DNA of 64,000 nucleotides from positions 17,448,863 to 17,512,862 of the forward strand of contig CM057135.1 of assembly GCA_029964075.1 (NCBI GenBank), read 5' to 3'. The position numbers and the translations under genes are program-made. Within the stretch, counting starts at the first letter, position 1, and every line of letters begins with the position of its first letter. The notes under the pieces were generated by a model, which searched no databases, was not told the origin of the DNA, and saw only the letters and a program-made list of their open reading frames with translations. Below are positions 24,401 through 37,400 of this stretch, piece after piece. This DNA is from Patiria pectinifera. Taxonomy: Eukaryota > Echinodermata > Asteroidea > Valvatida > Asterinidae.

Positions 24401-25693
24401 TCTTCATACAAATTGCCTCAACTTGACTACGGTAGAATGGGGTGTCAATAAAGATCTTAGCCACGGGTGACTTTCTGATTGTCCCATCTATCAGAACACA
24501 TGCTCGTTGCTCACCTGTCAACTGATCATCGGTAACAAGGCTCTGTCGCACCACAACACCACTGCGGCCGCTGTCTCTGAGCACGGACACTTTCTGGGTA
24601 CCAATCTGTCCTTCTTTCACTGGCATTCCGGTGAGACGCTCTCGGCAGCCAGCACTCATGATGGGCAGTTGATGTCCGCATCTGAGGGTAACATGATCGT
24701 CTTCTCTGCAACAATCACTCAAAGAGGGGAGTTTATGTGAAACCATAAAGGCAACGGTTTCCCTGCCTCTAGGACAATCGGAACAATTACAGTCATGCTT
24801 ATTTGTTGACTCACCATGCGATCCTATGGCACCATCAGACTGACTAACTCTAGGATGTCCACTGTTGTTACCATCATCGACCAACATACTCGACGCTCTC
24901 ATCGGGGTTCCTCGGAAACGACAATCTTTGGCAAGATGCCCCTTCTTCTTGCAGACGAAGCAAATCCTCTCTTGCATCGGCACAAAAGTGGTTGAACGAC
25001 TCTGGGCTGTGGAAGGCTTCGACGACTCAGGTTTCTTGAAGCTCGTTGTGGTTGGCTGCTTCTTGATGTGGTGAGTAAACTGGCCGAATGTTGTTCCACG
25101 GGCCTCAATGAACTGTTCAGCTAACTTGGCAATCTTGTCCAAATCTGTGGGTAAACGTTCTTTCAGAAAGATAGATAATTCTGGGCTACAACTACTAATG
25201 AATTGTTCTCTTAAAATCAAACTCTTCAATCCAGTATAAGTCCCTGCAATCTTTGCTAAGTCGATCCACCTGTCAAAATCATTCTCTAAACGGACTGCAA
25301 ATTGTGTCGGGCTTTCCTCCTTATCTGGTTTGGCTGTACTGAACTTTACACGAAAGCCATCTTCGGTTAAGTTATACTGCTTGAACAATGCTTTCTTGAG
25401 TGTATCATAATCATTCACAAGATGTTTTGGGATTCTGGTAGATACATACAAAGCCTTACCTGTGAGGAGTGCACATAGGTTAATGGCCCAAGTCTCAGGT
25501 GGCCATTTCTGACTGGTTGCATAGCGCTCAAACCTTTGCAAGTATGAATCAAGGTCATCTTTGTCATCATGAAAACTAGGGAGTTTAGGCATCTTTGCCT
25601 TGGTGTTTGTGGTTACAATGGGTTTTACCTCATTATCTGGTTTGCTTTCAGCCTCATGTACTTTCATTCTTATCTCTAAGAATTCCTGCTCTA
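21402..25693 (-). pseudogene. Element B gag-pol remnant with integrase before reverse transcriptase
   Basis: Read on the minus strand. Gag with retrotrans_gag-like WAINLCALLTGKALYV lies near 25.5 kb and a CCHC knuckle CFVCKKKGHLAKDC near 24.95 kb. A protease-like segment is near 24.6 kb. The integrase zinc finger is near 24.0-23.85 kb (CDICQRTYP), and the integrase core at about 23.8-23.4 kb (AVDIVGPIHPATD, LSDQGSQF, NCLVERFNG). A GPY/F-like module (WKGPFPVV) is near 23.05 kb. Reverse transcriptase is at about 22.7-22.1 kb (FDLTKGYWQIPM, MPFGLVNAPATF, FIDDILIH), and RNase H at about 21.9-21.4 kb (RTDASNTGVGAV, TDHQSLAYL). The start of gag lies across element D at about 40.19-40.43 kb. The copy is broken. 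Confidence 0.88.
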
Positions 25694-25910
25694 CACACAC
25701 AGAAAAAAATACACAAGTTGTGTAAAATTTTACATAATTGCAATGTGCTATACGAACCTGCTAATAGTTAGGTAACATTTTACATAACAGGTGTTGGGTA
25801 AGGTTAATTTTGGTAAAATTTTACTTTGAAAATAGGTATGTAAATTTACCCAATATCTTGGTAAAAACGGTGAAGTAAAACTTTACAAAATCTAAAGGTA
25901 AAAAACTACA
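25694..25910. repeat. Element D left subterminal repeat region
   Basis: About eight versions of a palindrome-like word GTAAAATTTTAC or GTAACATTTTAC, plus TTGTGTAA near the tip. The matching cluster at the other end suggests binding sites for an element-encoded protein. Confidence 0.65.
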
Positions 25911-26700
25911 TGGTGTCTTTGTTAAATGACTGGACTGTTACTTGTTTATTAGGGATTACGGATTCACCATTAAAAAAATTTACTAAATTTTCAGGTACTT
26001 CAATATTCATGTATTAAAAATTGGTTAAATAAAAAAACTTCTTAGACGTAAAGTATCAACACATGAAAAAAAAACATTTAAAGTATAAAACTGTAATTTT
26101 ATTCTCGAATTATGACAATTTACAATTTACAATAATCAAAGTCAACCTGTTGGCAATCTTTTCACATCAAATATAATTCCAATAGCATTTTTGTCTATAT
26201 TTCAGTATCAATTTACAACAACAACAATAAAACACCAAAACATCTAAAAGTTAGGCAAGATACATGTCTAAAAGTAAAACAAGTTAACTTAATGAAGACG
26301 AGGAGTTCAAGCAAAAATTCAAAAGGAAAAACAATGTCAATAAGTTTTAATTTCCTTCCATAAAAAAGTTACACACTTTGAGTTTGGTTTTTGATTGTGG
26401 ACAATATGCTAAGCAAATCAAGGCAATTAAATGATTATTTCTTAATAGTGAGTGATGCTCTCAATACCTTGATTTTTTTGTCACTGCTGAATCATTGGGC
26501 CTGTCTCTAAAATGGAGAAACTATATCAGAAGAATGAAAAGACTGTTAACTTTAATTAAAAAGAGGGCTACAAAAACATTGACCAAAAAGACTGATAATT
26601 GTATGTTTACGTCAGGGTGATTCAAAATGGGCAAGACCCCTTATTTACACACATGTAGTATTAATAATGACTGTACATGTTGGCCTATGCTCAGCATTGT
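25911..26700. other. Element D AT-rich non-coding DNA
   Basis: No gene or clear repeat seen. Confidence 0.4.
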
Positions 26701-27496
26701 CTGAGAGCTTGTGAGAATAAAATCACAAGCTTACACGAACTAACCTCGGAATACAGAGATTAATTAAATGCTACACCTGCGAAGGGCACGTTCCAATATA
26801 AACAACATTTAAATTTACCCCAAAACAGTTTAAAATCCATAAGCCTTAGCTTCAACTTGTCATCTGGCAATGTTAAAGGCAGCGTAATCAGAGAATTTAG
26901 AGAAGCTACATGTAACTGTCTAAGCAGTTAGCTTGTCTGGTAAGGAATCCAGTCTACAATTGTTAAGGTTGCTTTAAATTTGTACTTCACATCTAACTGT
27001 TATTTTTCAGGTCAGAAAAAAATTTCCAACAAACTACTAAAGTTTTACTTTATAAATAGTTTTCATAGTCGTTTGGCACTGATCTTTCTGCTGACCTTTG
27101 ATGGGCTTACTTCTTGCTTGAGCAGAAGGCCCTAAAATATTGCACTGCTTTTAACATTGCCTTTGATCCCAAAGACCACAGACTTCAGGAACTCCCATGC
27201 TCCACAGCACTTGTCCTGCAACGACTTGAAGCAAACATCAAACGCCTTCAGAAGATATGAATGCTTTAAGGCCCTCCTCTCTTTTATAAACAACACTTGC
27301 TGTGGTGAAGTTGTTGTTCCACCAAGAGCCAGAATGTAGACTGTGCTCCTTCACTGATATAGTATTAATAATCACTGAATGCTCAGAGTTTCGGACAGCT
27401 TGAGAGAAAAAAATTCACAAGCTTAAACAGAACTTGGGCAGGACTGAGAATACAGTAATGACTTAAATTCCACACCTGTGAAGGGCACAATTCAAT

Positions 27497-27854
27497 ATAA
27501 ACAACATTAAAACACTCATCCATAAAACTTTCTGAAATCCATAACTCTACTTCAACATGTCATTTGGTTAGGGAGCCAATTTTTATCTAACCGCATAAAA
27601 CAGGCGGTTTTCATCGATCCACAGCAGTTTTCGGCGGTTTTCAGAGGTGTTCCAAGGAAACCGCTGGTAACCACTGTAAACAACATTAAAACACTCATCC
27701 ATAAAACTTTCTGAAATCCATAACTCTACTTCAACATGTCATTTGGTTAGGAAGCCAATTTTTATCTAACCGCATAAAACAGGCGGTTTTCATCGATCCA
27801 CAGCAGTTTTCGGCGGTTTTCAGAGGTGTTCCAAGGAAACCGGAGGTAACCACT
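27497..27854. repeat. 179-bp tandem duplication
   Basis: Two nearly identical copies in tandem, each with AACAGGCGGTTTTCATCGAT and CGGCGGTTTTCAGAGGTGTT. Few differences, so it is recent. Confidence 0.9.
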
Positions 27855-28094
27855 GGTTTGCTGCGGTTGGATAATGATGGGCTTCCTAATCTTAAAAGCA
27901 GCGCAATCAGGGATTTTAAAAAGCAGTTAGGTTCCAGTCAACAATTATTAAGGTTGCTTTAAATTTGTACTTCACTTATAATTGTTATTTTTCAGGTCTG
28001 AAAAAGAAAATCTCCAACTAACTTCTACAGTTGTACTTAACAAATAGTTTTCATAGTCGCTTGGCACTGAACTTTCTGCTGACCTTTGATGGGC

Positions 28095-28412
28095 TTACTT
28101 CTTGCTTGAGCAGAAGGCCCTAAAATCCCTAATTGCACTACTTTTAACATTGCCTTTGATCCCAAAGACCACAGACTCCACGAACTCCCATGCTCCACAG
28201 CACTTGTCTTGGTACTGAAGGTCGCATACGAAGTATGACTTGAAGCAAACATCTAACGCCTTCAGAAGAGATGGCTGCTGTAAGGCCCTCCTTTCCATTA
28301 GGACAAACACTTGCTGTGGTGAAGTTGATGTTCCCCCAAGAGCCAGAATGTAGGGCTGAGACCGTGTCTTGCTGTCAATATCTGCGAGATATTGCTCCAA
28401 GCTCACGTTTTC
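28095..28412 (-). CDS. SAM gene exon 10 (terminal)
   Basis: Acceptor CTTGTTTAG, 105 codons and a TAA stop. Contains LEQYLADIDSK, QPYILALGGTSTSPQQVFVL and LLKALDVCFKSYFVCDLQYQ, characteristic of the family. A decayed duplicate lies downstream at about 27.1-27.33 kb. Confidence 0.75.
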   Translation of the reverse strand, partial: ENVSLEQYLADIDSKTRSQPYILALGGTSTSPQQVFVLMERRALQQPSLLKALDVCFKSYFVCDLQYQDKCCGAWEFVESVVFGIKGNVKSSAIRDFRAFCSSKK

Positions 28413-31400
28413 CTAAACAAGAACAAAAAATAGAGTTGGATGAAAACAGTTATTTTGAAATATTGTGTATACAAAAATTACTACAACCAAGGGAAAAGTC
28501 AACTTGCATATTGCAAGATGCTTTCTTGCTAATAGTGTAAGCCATGTGGGCATGACAATTTTACATGTTCAACAGTGGCGTAGCCATGGGGGAGGGGGGG
28601 GGCAACAGTTTGAAAGCTTGTCGCCCCCAGTCCCCCCCCCCCCCCCCCCGACTGAGATTTTGAGTTTCTAAAACAATTATCATCGATCTACATGACGCCC
28701 CCCCATGAAATGTTCCAGCCCCCGAGCGCCCCCCCCCTCCCCACACTGAAAAATTCCTGGCTACGCCACTGATGTTCAATTACTTTAGACCTCGACAGAG
28801 AAATCAACTGAGCGAACCCCGGGGAACCTATAACCTTTGCTAGCTATCATAATTCTGATTAGATAATGGATGTGTTACTGAGTTGAAGTGCGCTGCATGT
28901 TATGTTTCACAATGCCACTCGAGACAAGACAAGGAAAAAGAAAATTCCCCTGTATAGGGGAGCCAAGTGCTTAGAAAGGAGCAAGATGGGCAGGACATCA
29001 CTACCTTCAGAAAGAGTTCCAGTTGTCCAATATCTTACGCACATTATTTACGACAGAACCTGTGGTAAATTATGAACAGGTGAAGTTCACAGCAGTACAT
29101 TTTTAAACCTTGCTGCCAGTCACATTCTAACCCCGGTTTCTGAAGGTCTTAAATATGAAACATGTATGTTCAAGTTCTTAACTTGTTTGACTTAATTGAA
29201 AGTGTTCTGCAACTTACACACCCGAAGTCCATGAAGGCTCTTGATGACTCAGTGAAGCTGATCCGACCCCCCTTTCCCTTCCTTCTGCCCGTAAACAGGA
29301 TAGGCAGAACAAGAATTTTCTTTTGTTCTTCCTTTGTTCTGGACAAACAAGAAAATAACAACACTTAGTACCTAGGATAAACCTTTTGTCATACATTTAC
29401 AATGAGTTAACTTATGTTAAAGGGTTGACAAAAGGGACAACTGCTGCACAAAATTTTCAAAATTCAAAATTAACATGGGTTTTCAACAAGGCTTACTTTA
29501 CATCGTGCCCCCCCCCCCATAACAATACTGAAAAAGAACATGCTCTGCACAAGCTTTAACACCTATTCGTGGGTTTGCAATCTTAACTGATTAAAAATAA
29601 ATAAAACTACCTGCTGTGAGATTCTCCAGTTCAATATCCTCCTCTAACACCAGTGACTGCCATGATGGACATGCCTTGGGACAATATGCCAGCAGATCTT
29701 CCGACAGTGTAGCCCATTTGCTGTAAAGGTTGTTGGCAGCATCAGGGTGCAGGATCTCAAAGTCTTGCTTAATCTGTGCAAAGATTTTTGAAATTAGACA
29801 TTCATTGTATGGATTAAAAATGCTATTTATAGTAAAGCAACAGAGGTGGATGGGGTGGGGGGTACCGTAATGTAAAAATGGGGCCAAAATTACTAAATGG
29901 AATGCTAAATTTATTCTCAAAATAAAAAAAGCAGAGAAGAAAAGAGAAAGCATACCCCAGACCCCCTATCAGAGTGTGCCTTCTGCATGCCTTCACTCAA
30001 CACCCCCTCCATGTTATTCCATGTTCCATGAGCACAATGTCTTACCTTGAATATTGCAGGGACCGACAAAGATTACCCTACTTTTCTCTTTCAGTTTCAG
30101 GATAGCCAAGTTTACAGCATTTAAAATCGTCATACTAACCATTCCAGGATCTAACAGGCGTGGATACTCTTCCAGAATGTCATCCAGGGTTTTCTCTGGC
30201 CCTTCTTTTATCCACTGCTTCCTGTACTGTGCTGTTTCTCCCATGTAGTACTTCACCTTTGTTGAATCACTTCGCCAGGTGTTAGCTTTCATCCATTCTA
30301 TTTGCTCAGTTGGTTCTGCAATGTCTGTTTGAACCAAAAATTACAACCAAATACAAATTTGAAGGCCAAAGGTGCAGCCATTACCTTCCATTGTTGTTTG
30401 CAAATTTTAATTACAGAATTTAGATATGAACAGCTTTTGGGGCATTAAACAAAGACGTGAAGTGCAATCCAGGGAAACCTTAGTTTAAGCAACACAATTT
30501 TTGATCCTCTTTCTAAAATTGCTGATTTTCATGACTTAGTAAATTGAGTCACCCATTTACAAAGCCACCTTCAAACCATTCGTTTTGGATTTACTTTATC
30601 TTTCTATTCCTTGGAGCTTTTAATTAACTCCACTTTTCTTAACTCCAACAGGTTACTTTTTAACTATTCATAAGATGAATTTGCGTCGGGGTCATGTAAA
30701 TCAATATTAGGTTTTGCCCTTCACCGACGTATAAGAAGCCAATAGCTCGGTGGTCTAGTGGTACGACATCTGCACTAGAAAGCAGGAGGTCGTGGGTTCG
30801 AGTCCCACTCTGGAGATTTTTCCAACGTTTACTCAGGTGGTTACACACTCAGCATACAGTGTTTAAACGTCAATGAAAGGCAAAACCTAATATTGAGATT
30901 ACTTATTACGACTGCATTATACTCAGACTCACATAGAAATTTGAAACAGGACAAGTGATTTTATGTGTATGTGCCACAGTCAAAATTTTATTTCAAATGT
31001 GCCGGATACCGAATAACTGGCAAAGCCGGACACTGCATCAAATAAGTGGGTACACCTGACCCCAAAACCAAGTGGGTACACCTGACCCAAAACCAAGTGG
31101 GTACACCTGACCCCAAAACTAAGTGGGTACACCTGACCCCAAAACCAAGTGGGTACATCTGACCCCAAATCAAGTGGGTACACCTGACCCAGACCTGAGT
31201 GATACATGTACATGTATAATAGACAAAATTGAAAGCTTAGATGAAATGCATTTGTGATCGAAGAAAGTATACAATGAATACAAGTCGGTGCAGATGTGTT
31301 CCCACCAATGGTGAACATTTGGTCAGGAGCATAGCCTTTTGAAACATGAAGCACTATGACTACGGCACTTTACATGTACATTAAATTGCATATTTGCCAC

Positions 31401-34400
31401 GGTTAAATTCCACAATTAAAAATCCTCAATGTTGGCAGCACTATTCATATGTTACAATATTTTAATGGCGAAACAGGGGGTTTACTGGCTGTCTGCCTGA
31501 AAAAATGCCAAATGAAGTCATACAACCTTGAAGTGAAAATATAACCACCAATTACCAAAGGAGGAGCCCAGGGGTGGCGGTGGGCGAAATTATTTGCTGG
31601 AAATTATGAAGATTGAGAAACCCCTCCGCCTTCTTCGGATGACTGTGACAGAATGAACAAAACCAGAAATTCCCGCCGAGAAATAGCGTCCTTACGCGCA
31701 CCAAACCTTTTTAATTGGCCCTTGTTCTTCCATCTGTCTTATTTGCATTTCAGCGCGCTTAAAAACACCAAAACACAGGATCTAATTGGCCATCACACCT
31801 CTTTGCCTTATCTGCATAAACCAGCGTGCTCATTTGCATACTATAAAAAACACGCAGTTGGGTGATGGGTCATGACACGAACCCAGCGCTATAAGCATGT
31901 TCAGTGTCAAGGGTCAATTTGTTTGTTTACCAGATGTACATGTACGTGAAAAGGTTTACTGCTGCGCTTGCCGGACGCTGACGGTAAGTGTTTGCTGAGT
32001 ATAAGGACTTTTATCTACTATGTGATAAAAGGTGATATACATTACATTGCTTCTTAGCTGCTTTCTCTGGAGAAGTTTCTCTGTGCCTTTTTCTGGACTG
32101 AGATGACTCCCCTTGGAGACTCATGTTGCTGATCTTGCGTAGGTAGCAAAGCCGATCTTCAATAGCCCCACATGCTGGCAAATGTGATGCCCCCCGGCAG
32201 TAGAAACTTTCCTGTTTGTATCAAACACAATGTCAAATTTAAACTTAAAGTTAAAAAAGTACCACTTCAATATATACAACGTAGACGGTTGTTAACAAAA
32301 GACAAAATCATGCATCAGTGTATGAAAAAATCATGAACGATCTAGCAAGTGAGTACTAGTGGCTTGGAACTGCTCAAACAGTGCCTTTTCAAATTCACCT
32401 TGGGTAAGTGGTGAGTACTTTGCAACACCACATTTTAAAATTACTTCACTGTAAAAACCTATAGTTTTTAACATCTGTATTGCAGTGAAATACACTAATG
32501 AAATAAAAAAGAAAAAAAGTTCTCCATTCAAGAAGTAAACTTACGTAAAGCCAGTAAAGCCCTGCAGGTCTTTGAGGAATGGAAAGTCCTTTATGATCTG
32601 TTTTGCCAGTTCCGCTTTCACAAAGGAAGAAGGCCTAAATAGAAACATGATATTATACATTGTTAGAAAAATCCAAAAATGTTCATTGTCTTAACAGTAT
32701 GAAAGTGGTGGAAGTGAAAACTCGTGCATTGTCACACTACCTCTTAGAGGTTTTCTACGGACATTATTTTAGAGGGAACTGAACACGCTAAGTACATGGG
32801 GACACAGACAAATAAAAACAAGGTCAACTCAATCTTGGGTTCTCAAACTTATTCACTTAAACTGTCTCTTATTCACTATCAAAATTTACCAATTCCAAAA
32901 CTATGATATGAAATTACACTCAAATAATCGAACGGAAATTTGGGCCCAGACCAGTTTTAAAATCTCAAGTATTCGTCTCCAAATTTACAATTTCAAAGTT
33001 ATAAAATGGACGTCACAATTAGAAAGAGGATTCTACATGAGCTGCACTAAAATTATTTGAGCTTCTAAAATTCAGTAATTAATGCATTCAGAAATTTAAT
33101 CAGTAAAATAGCTCACGATATCTAGATGAGTTGTACCCGTAATTCAATTATTCAATTCCACAAAATGGCATATTCCAATTTAGGTTGATCACTTAAGTCA
33201 AATTTATCAATCAATTCTATCAATTCTTGAAATTTTCAATTCTCAAATCTTCACCTCTTAATTATTCTCTACTTTTCAATTTCTGCACGTTCCTTCAAAT
33301 TTTGTGAATCTTTAACTTAAACACTCCTTGTTTGACACTTAGTGTTTTATCACCACAATTAATTCTAATAACCTTAATTCTCAACTTGTAACAATTCACA
33401 ACTTCAAATCACCAATTAACCCGTGAAGTTTCAAACTTTCACTTCTTAAACTTCAATCACAAAATCTTTGTTCAATCTCAAAAATTCTCAATTCGTTTCT
33501 TAGATTCACTTATTAATCACCGTATCTTCAATTTGACCTCAAAATTCACAAATCGTAATTCACTTCAAGTTTATCAATTTTCTCTTCTGTTTAAGTTGAA
33601 ACCTTTCTGTTTCTATCACAATTTACACTTTCAATAACACTTCTTTAATTTTTGTTTAAACTCTTCTTTAATTTTTGTTCAAACACTTCTTCAATTTTGG
33701 TTCAAACACTTCTTCAATTTTGGTTCAACCTTCTTTTCTTTCTATGCTAATCTCAAGTCATGTAGATTACCAATACCACATCAAATATTATCTTCGGGAA
33801 AATTGAATAATTATTAATCCTTCTTTCAATATTGTTGATTTAAAATATTTACATTCTCACAATCAAAATCCAAATCAAGTTTATGTTATTATGCCAGTTA
33901 TTTTATACAATCATAAAGGTGACTGCCGCCAGGTCCTTGTCAGCCTGCCAACTGTTTATGCAGCATCACTCAGATTTCGGTCCAAGGGGTCCGGTAGAGG
34001 TAGGGGTCCTGGACAAGAGCTTCAGTTCCTCAGGGTAGTGCGAGGCTCACTGTGCTCGGTAGAAATATCTCCCAATTCTTTGTGCCATCTGAGATTAGAA
34101 ATTTTACAAGCCAAAATCCCACTAAGATTCCGCACCATTTTTAGCAAGTAAAGAATTCAATCTCAGATTTTACAATTAAATCAATTTCACTTCTAATTAA
34201 TACAAGAAATAAAGTGGGCAAAGAAAATAATTTAAACTTACAGTTAGCATCTTCGAAACTCTCTCGGAGTTGCATACAATGTCAGCTTTTTTATGCAGAC
34301 CACATAATTGCAATGAAGATGTGGTTGTTGGCTGTTCAGGCTAAAGCTGGCAATAAATCAGACTAGCTGTATGACTAGCTGTATGACTAGCTTCAGGACA

Positions 34401-37400
34401 AAATAGGTCCTCTCTCACGTGTGTCTGGCGAGCAAGTGCCTGCAGCAGCTTAGCATAGGCAAAACCCCAAGCCGCTCCCATGCAAGGAATTTTGGAAGGC
34501 ATTTGGCAAATGTTCGTACTCTACTGATCACTCATACTGCTAACTATGGCACACACGGGTAACAAAGCACTTTCCTTGGCACACCCACATACCATGAATA
34601 GCTTATTCAACAATACTGAATATTCATCACTGGAACTTACAACCTATCACTGAATTCACACACACACATATACAAACACTCAAAACCACTCAACCAAATA
34701 AATCAGTTCAATGAATAAATGAAACTAAGGAAAATATACACAGTCACTTGTGACATGCATAAGTCAATGGCCTGCTGTCTACAAGCTTAGGCACCAGCCT
34801 ATGGCCCACCTTACTTTCCTCCACCACACACACATTTGACATACAGAAAGGGCCTACCGATTAAAACTAAATGCATTTTAATGACCTTTTTTTTTACACA
34901 CCGGAACTTATCCAGATCTTTGGCAGAAGATAGCATTCGCTAATATGGGTCCACAAATTAAGCCCTTAGAAATCATCAGAATCTATACAGGCCCAAAATT
35001 TCAATCAAATATTATGCTTAGGTGAGTACTTTGTTTTTTACACAAGCATTTTGATCAGTACACAAAGACACAGGTAAATGTTTCTGATGTTACTGACTTA
35101 CTTGTTTCCATACAGCTGCACAAGGTGGGCACATACTTTGTGCACCATTGTCTTTTTGTCAGCTTTTGATACATATTTATTGGTCTTGATGCGCTCCACA
35201 AGTTTTAGTCCGGTTGATGAGTCACTCAGGATCTTTGTCACATCCTAAATTACAAGAAAATCAGTGCACAAATTACTGAAGTTAGATCTGCAAAAAAATA
35301 CACACTCATGCTCAAAGTCTACAAATTAAAATTAATAAGATTAAAATTACTTCAGGGTGCATTAATTTGCCCTTTTGATTACAGGCCAATGTGTGGTTTC
35401 CCATGTGTAAATCCACGTTATTAGCTCCTTGAGAACACTGTTCATGGTTTATGGAACACAAAACTCATGCAATTTATGGACAACAAGAAGAGAATGACAA
35501 AATAGTGAATATAATCATAAATACAATTCTCACACATTTTGAAACATGTTGAAAAGGTATTGCTAAATTGTGCATTACTGGCTATCTACTATACCGATGT
35601 CTTAGATTCTATATTGATCGTCATCAAGTTCATCATCATACATATTGATTAGACTAAGGACAGAAAACTACCTTTAAAAAAAACTTACAAATAATTGCTG
35701 CTGAGACATCAAAGCTTTATCAGGTGAACCTGGCCGAGCCTTTTCTGTTACATCAGTGAAGTGGGTTTTGACTGGTAGACAGTAGGCTGCTTGGCTAGAC
35801 GAGGGAGAAGGGCTCTCAACGGGGCTAGGGGTCTCTGGGACTATCAAGGTGGTTGCTGAACTGTCGCTCACAATGCTATCAATCTCTGAGGCTGAGGAAA
35901 TGCTCTCTAGAAACCGCAGAGGTGCACCATCCATAAATGTACTGGTAACTGGAAGGCAGGCAGCATACTGCAAGGAAGTGAAAACAATAAGTAAATAAAA
36001 TTAAGCACACAAATGATGCAGATGATACTTTAGAGTAAACTGTGGATCAGGTGTAGAATATTGTGCGAAAATTTACATCACTCTTAGGAATGAATGTGTT
36101 TCTGAATTAAATTAACTCTGCCACAATATATTCTAAATAACTAGCGCTGATGAGAGCTTTGACTTTAAATGAGACATCTACAACTAGAGCTGAGCCTTGC
36201 ACCTGCATTGAATGTAGTGTACAAATGCACTTTGAAATTTAAACCAAAATGTTGGTGAGAGGAGGAATTTGTGCTCTTCTTTGTGGCTCTGCAGTTTGTA
36301 TTATGTACATGTACCTGTGTGTATTGGTGCTCTTGACAAGGTCATCAGGCCATCTTGAAACGTGTGATGATAAACCAAACTGGATTTCTCACATCATAGC
36401 ACTTAACTGTATGGAGTGGCTTGTGGTCAAGAAGGTTTTTGGGATCAGTAACTTGAATGTGATGGTTGGATTCTTTCACTGCATATGCATTGTAGTGCTG
36501 GTGGAAGTACAAAGTGGTCCAAGGTTTGACAATCAGTCTTAGGCTGCCATCAGCAATCACCATCTGCTCAACATTAGCAAAGTGTGATTCATCATCCCAA
36601 CTAATCAAAACTTTAACATTGGGTCTGTAGGTATATCCACTGATTTTGACACTAGTAACAACAGTTATATCTTGCTCTGGAAGGCACCGAAGAGCTCTTA
36701 CAACTTGATCAGAATTTTCAAGTGCTGAAGCCTTTACCACCACTAAGTTTCCCAATTCCACAGATCGGCTGCTGATTTCTTGTTTCATGAGGAATTCAAA
36801 TCCTTGAGCCTGCTGGTGTCTCTCTGCTAGGGTCTTTGCTATATTCCTGAAGTTGTTGGAAACTTTTGCCCACTTTTTCAGCTCTTTGTGTTTTGCCTCC
36901 ATTCTCATCACTGAGTACTGAGAAAGAGGACCAAGACATCTTATCGCAGAAGGATAATGAATACAGTTGTGTTGTTTAGGTGTCAACTGCCTACCTGGAA
37001 AGAGCTTCAGGAAGAGTGTATGATGATCCTCAACTTTGGATCTTAGGAAGTAGGTCGCCATTTTGATTATTTTTGGAGCACTCCCTAGCTTGAAAATTTC
37101 CAGTATCTGGAGCAACAAATCCCAGTGTTCAGATTCTTCCTCTACTTTGTCCCCGATTAAGAGGGGGAAATACAGGATGAGGCATTTCATTTGCGCAGCC
37201 TTCTGGCCACTAGGTCCAGCTGGATTAGCTATCTGATGTGCAGACAGAGAACTTGGTCGGTTCTGAAGCCGTAGTTAAATGACTGCAGCCTGCTGTTGAA
37301 GTTTTCCAGGGTGATTTGCCCCCTTTGAAGTATTTCGCCGAGTACTAATTTCATCTCGAGTGGTAGAACCCCTTCTAGAAAATCATGCATTATATCTAAT

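Larger units (their letters stand above)
26700..28420 (-). repeat. Duplicated 3' end of the SAM gene
   Basis: The block at about 26,750-27,345 matches 27,440-28,320: shared stretches include TTGCTTTAAATTTGTACTTCAC, the exon segment CCAAAGACCACAGACT and GCTTGAGCAGAAGGCCCTAAAA. The upstream copy holds the intact terminal exon (28,095-28,412). The downstream copy (exon-like part about 27,100-27,330) is decayed. Inside the block a 179-bp unit is further repeated in tandem (27,497-27,675 and 27,676-27,854). Confidence 0.75.

Noticed and set aside
30744-30815. Functional tRNA gene
   Set aside because: The acceptor stem does not pair and it lies inside a TIR element; kept only as a tRNA-like sequence.
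30980-31354. Minus-strand frames with a YPLGFGVRCTHLV-type repeat
   Set aside because: Produced by six copies of a 26-27-bp tandem repeat.
36249-36542. 97-codon plus-strand frame with hydrophobic start
   Set aside because: Antisense to the 3' end of the transposase of element D.
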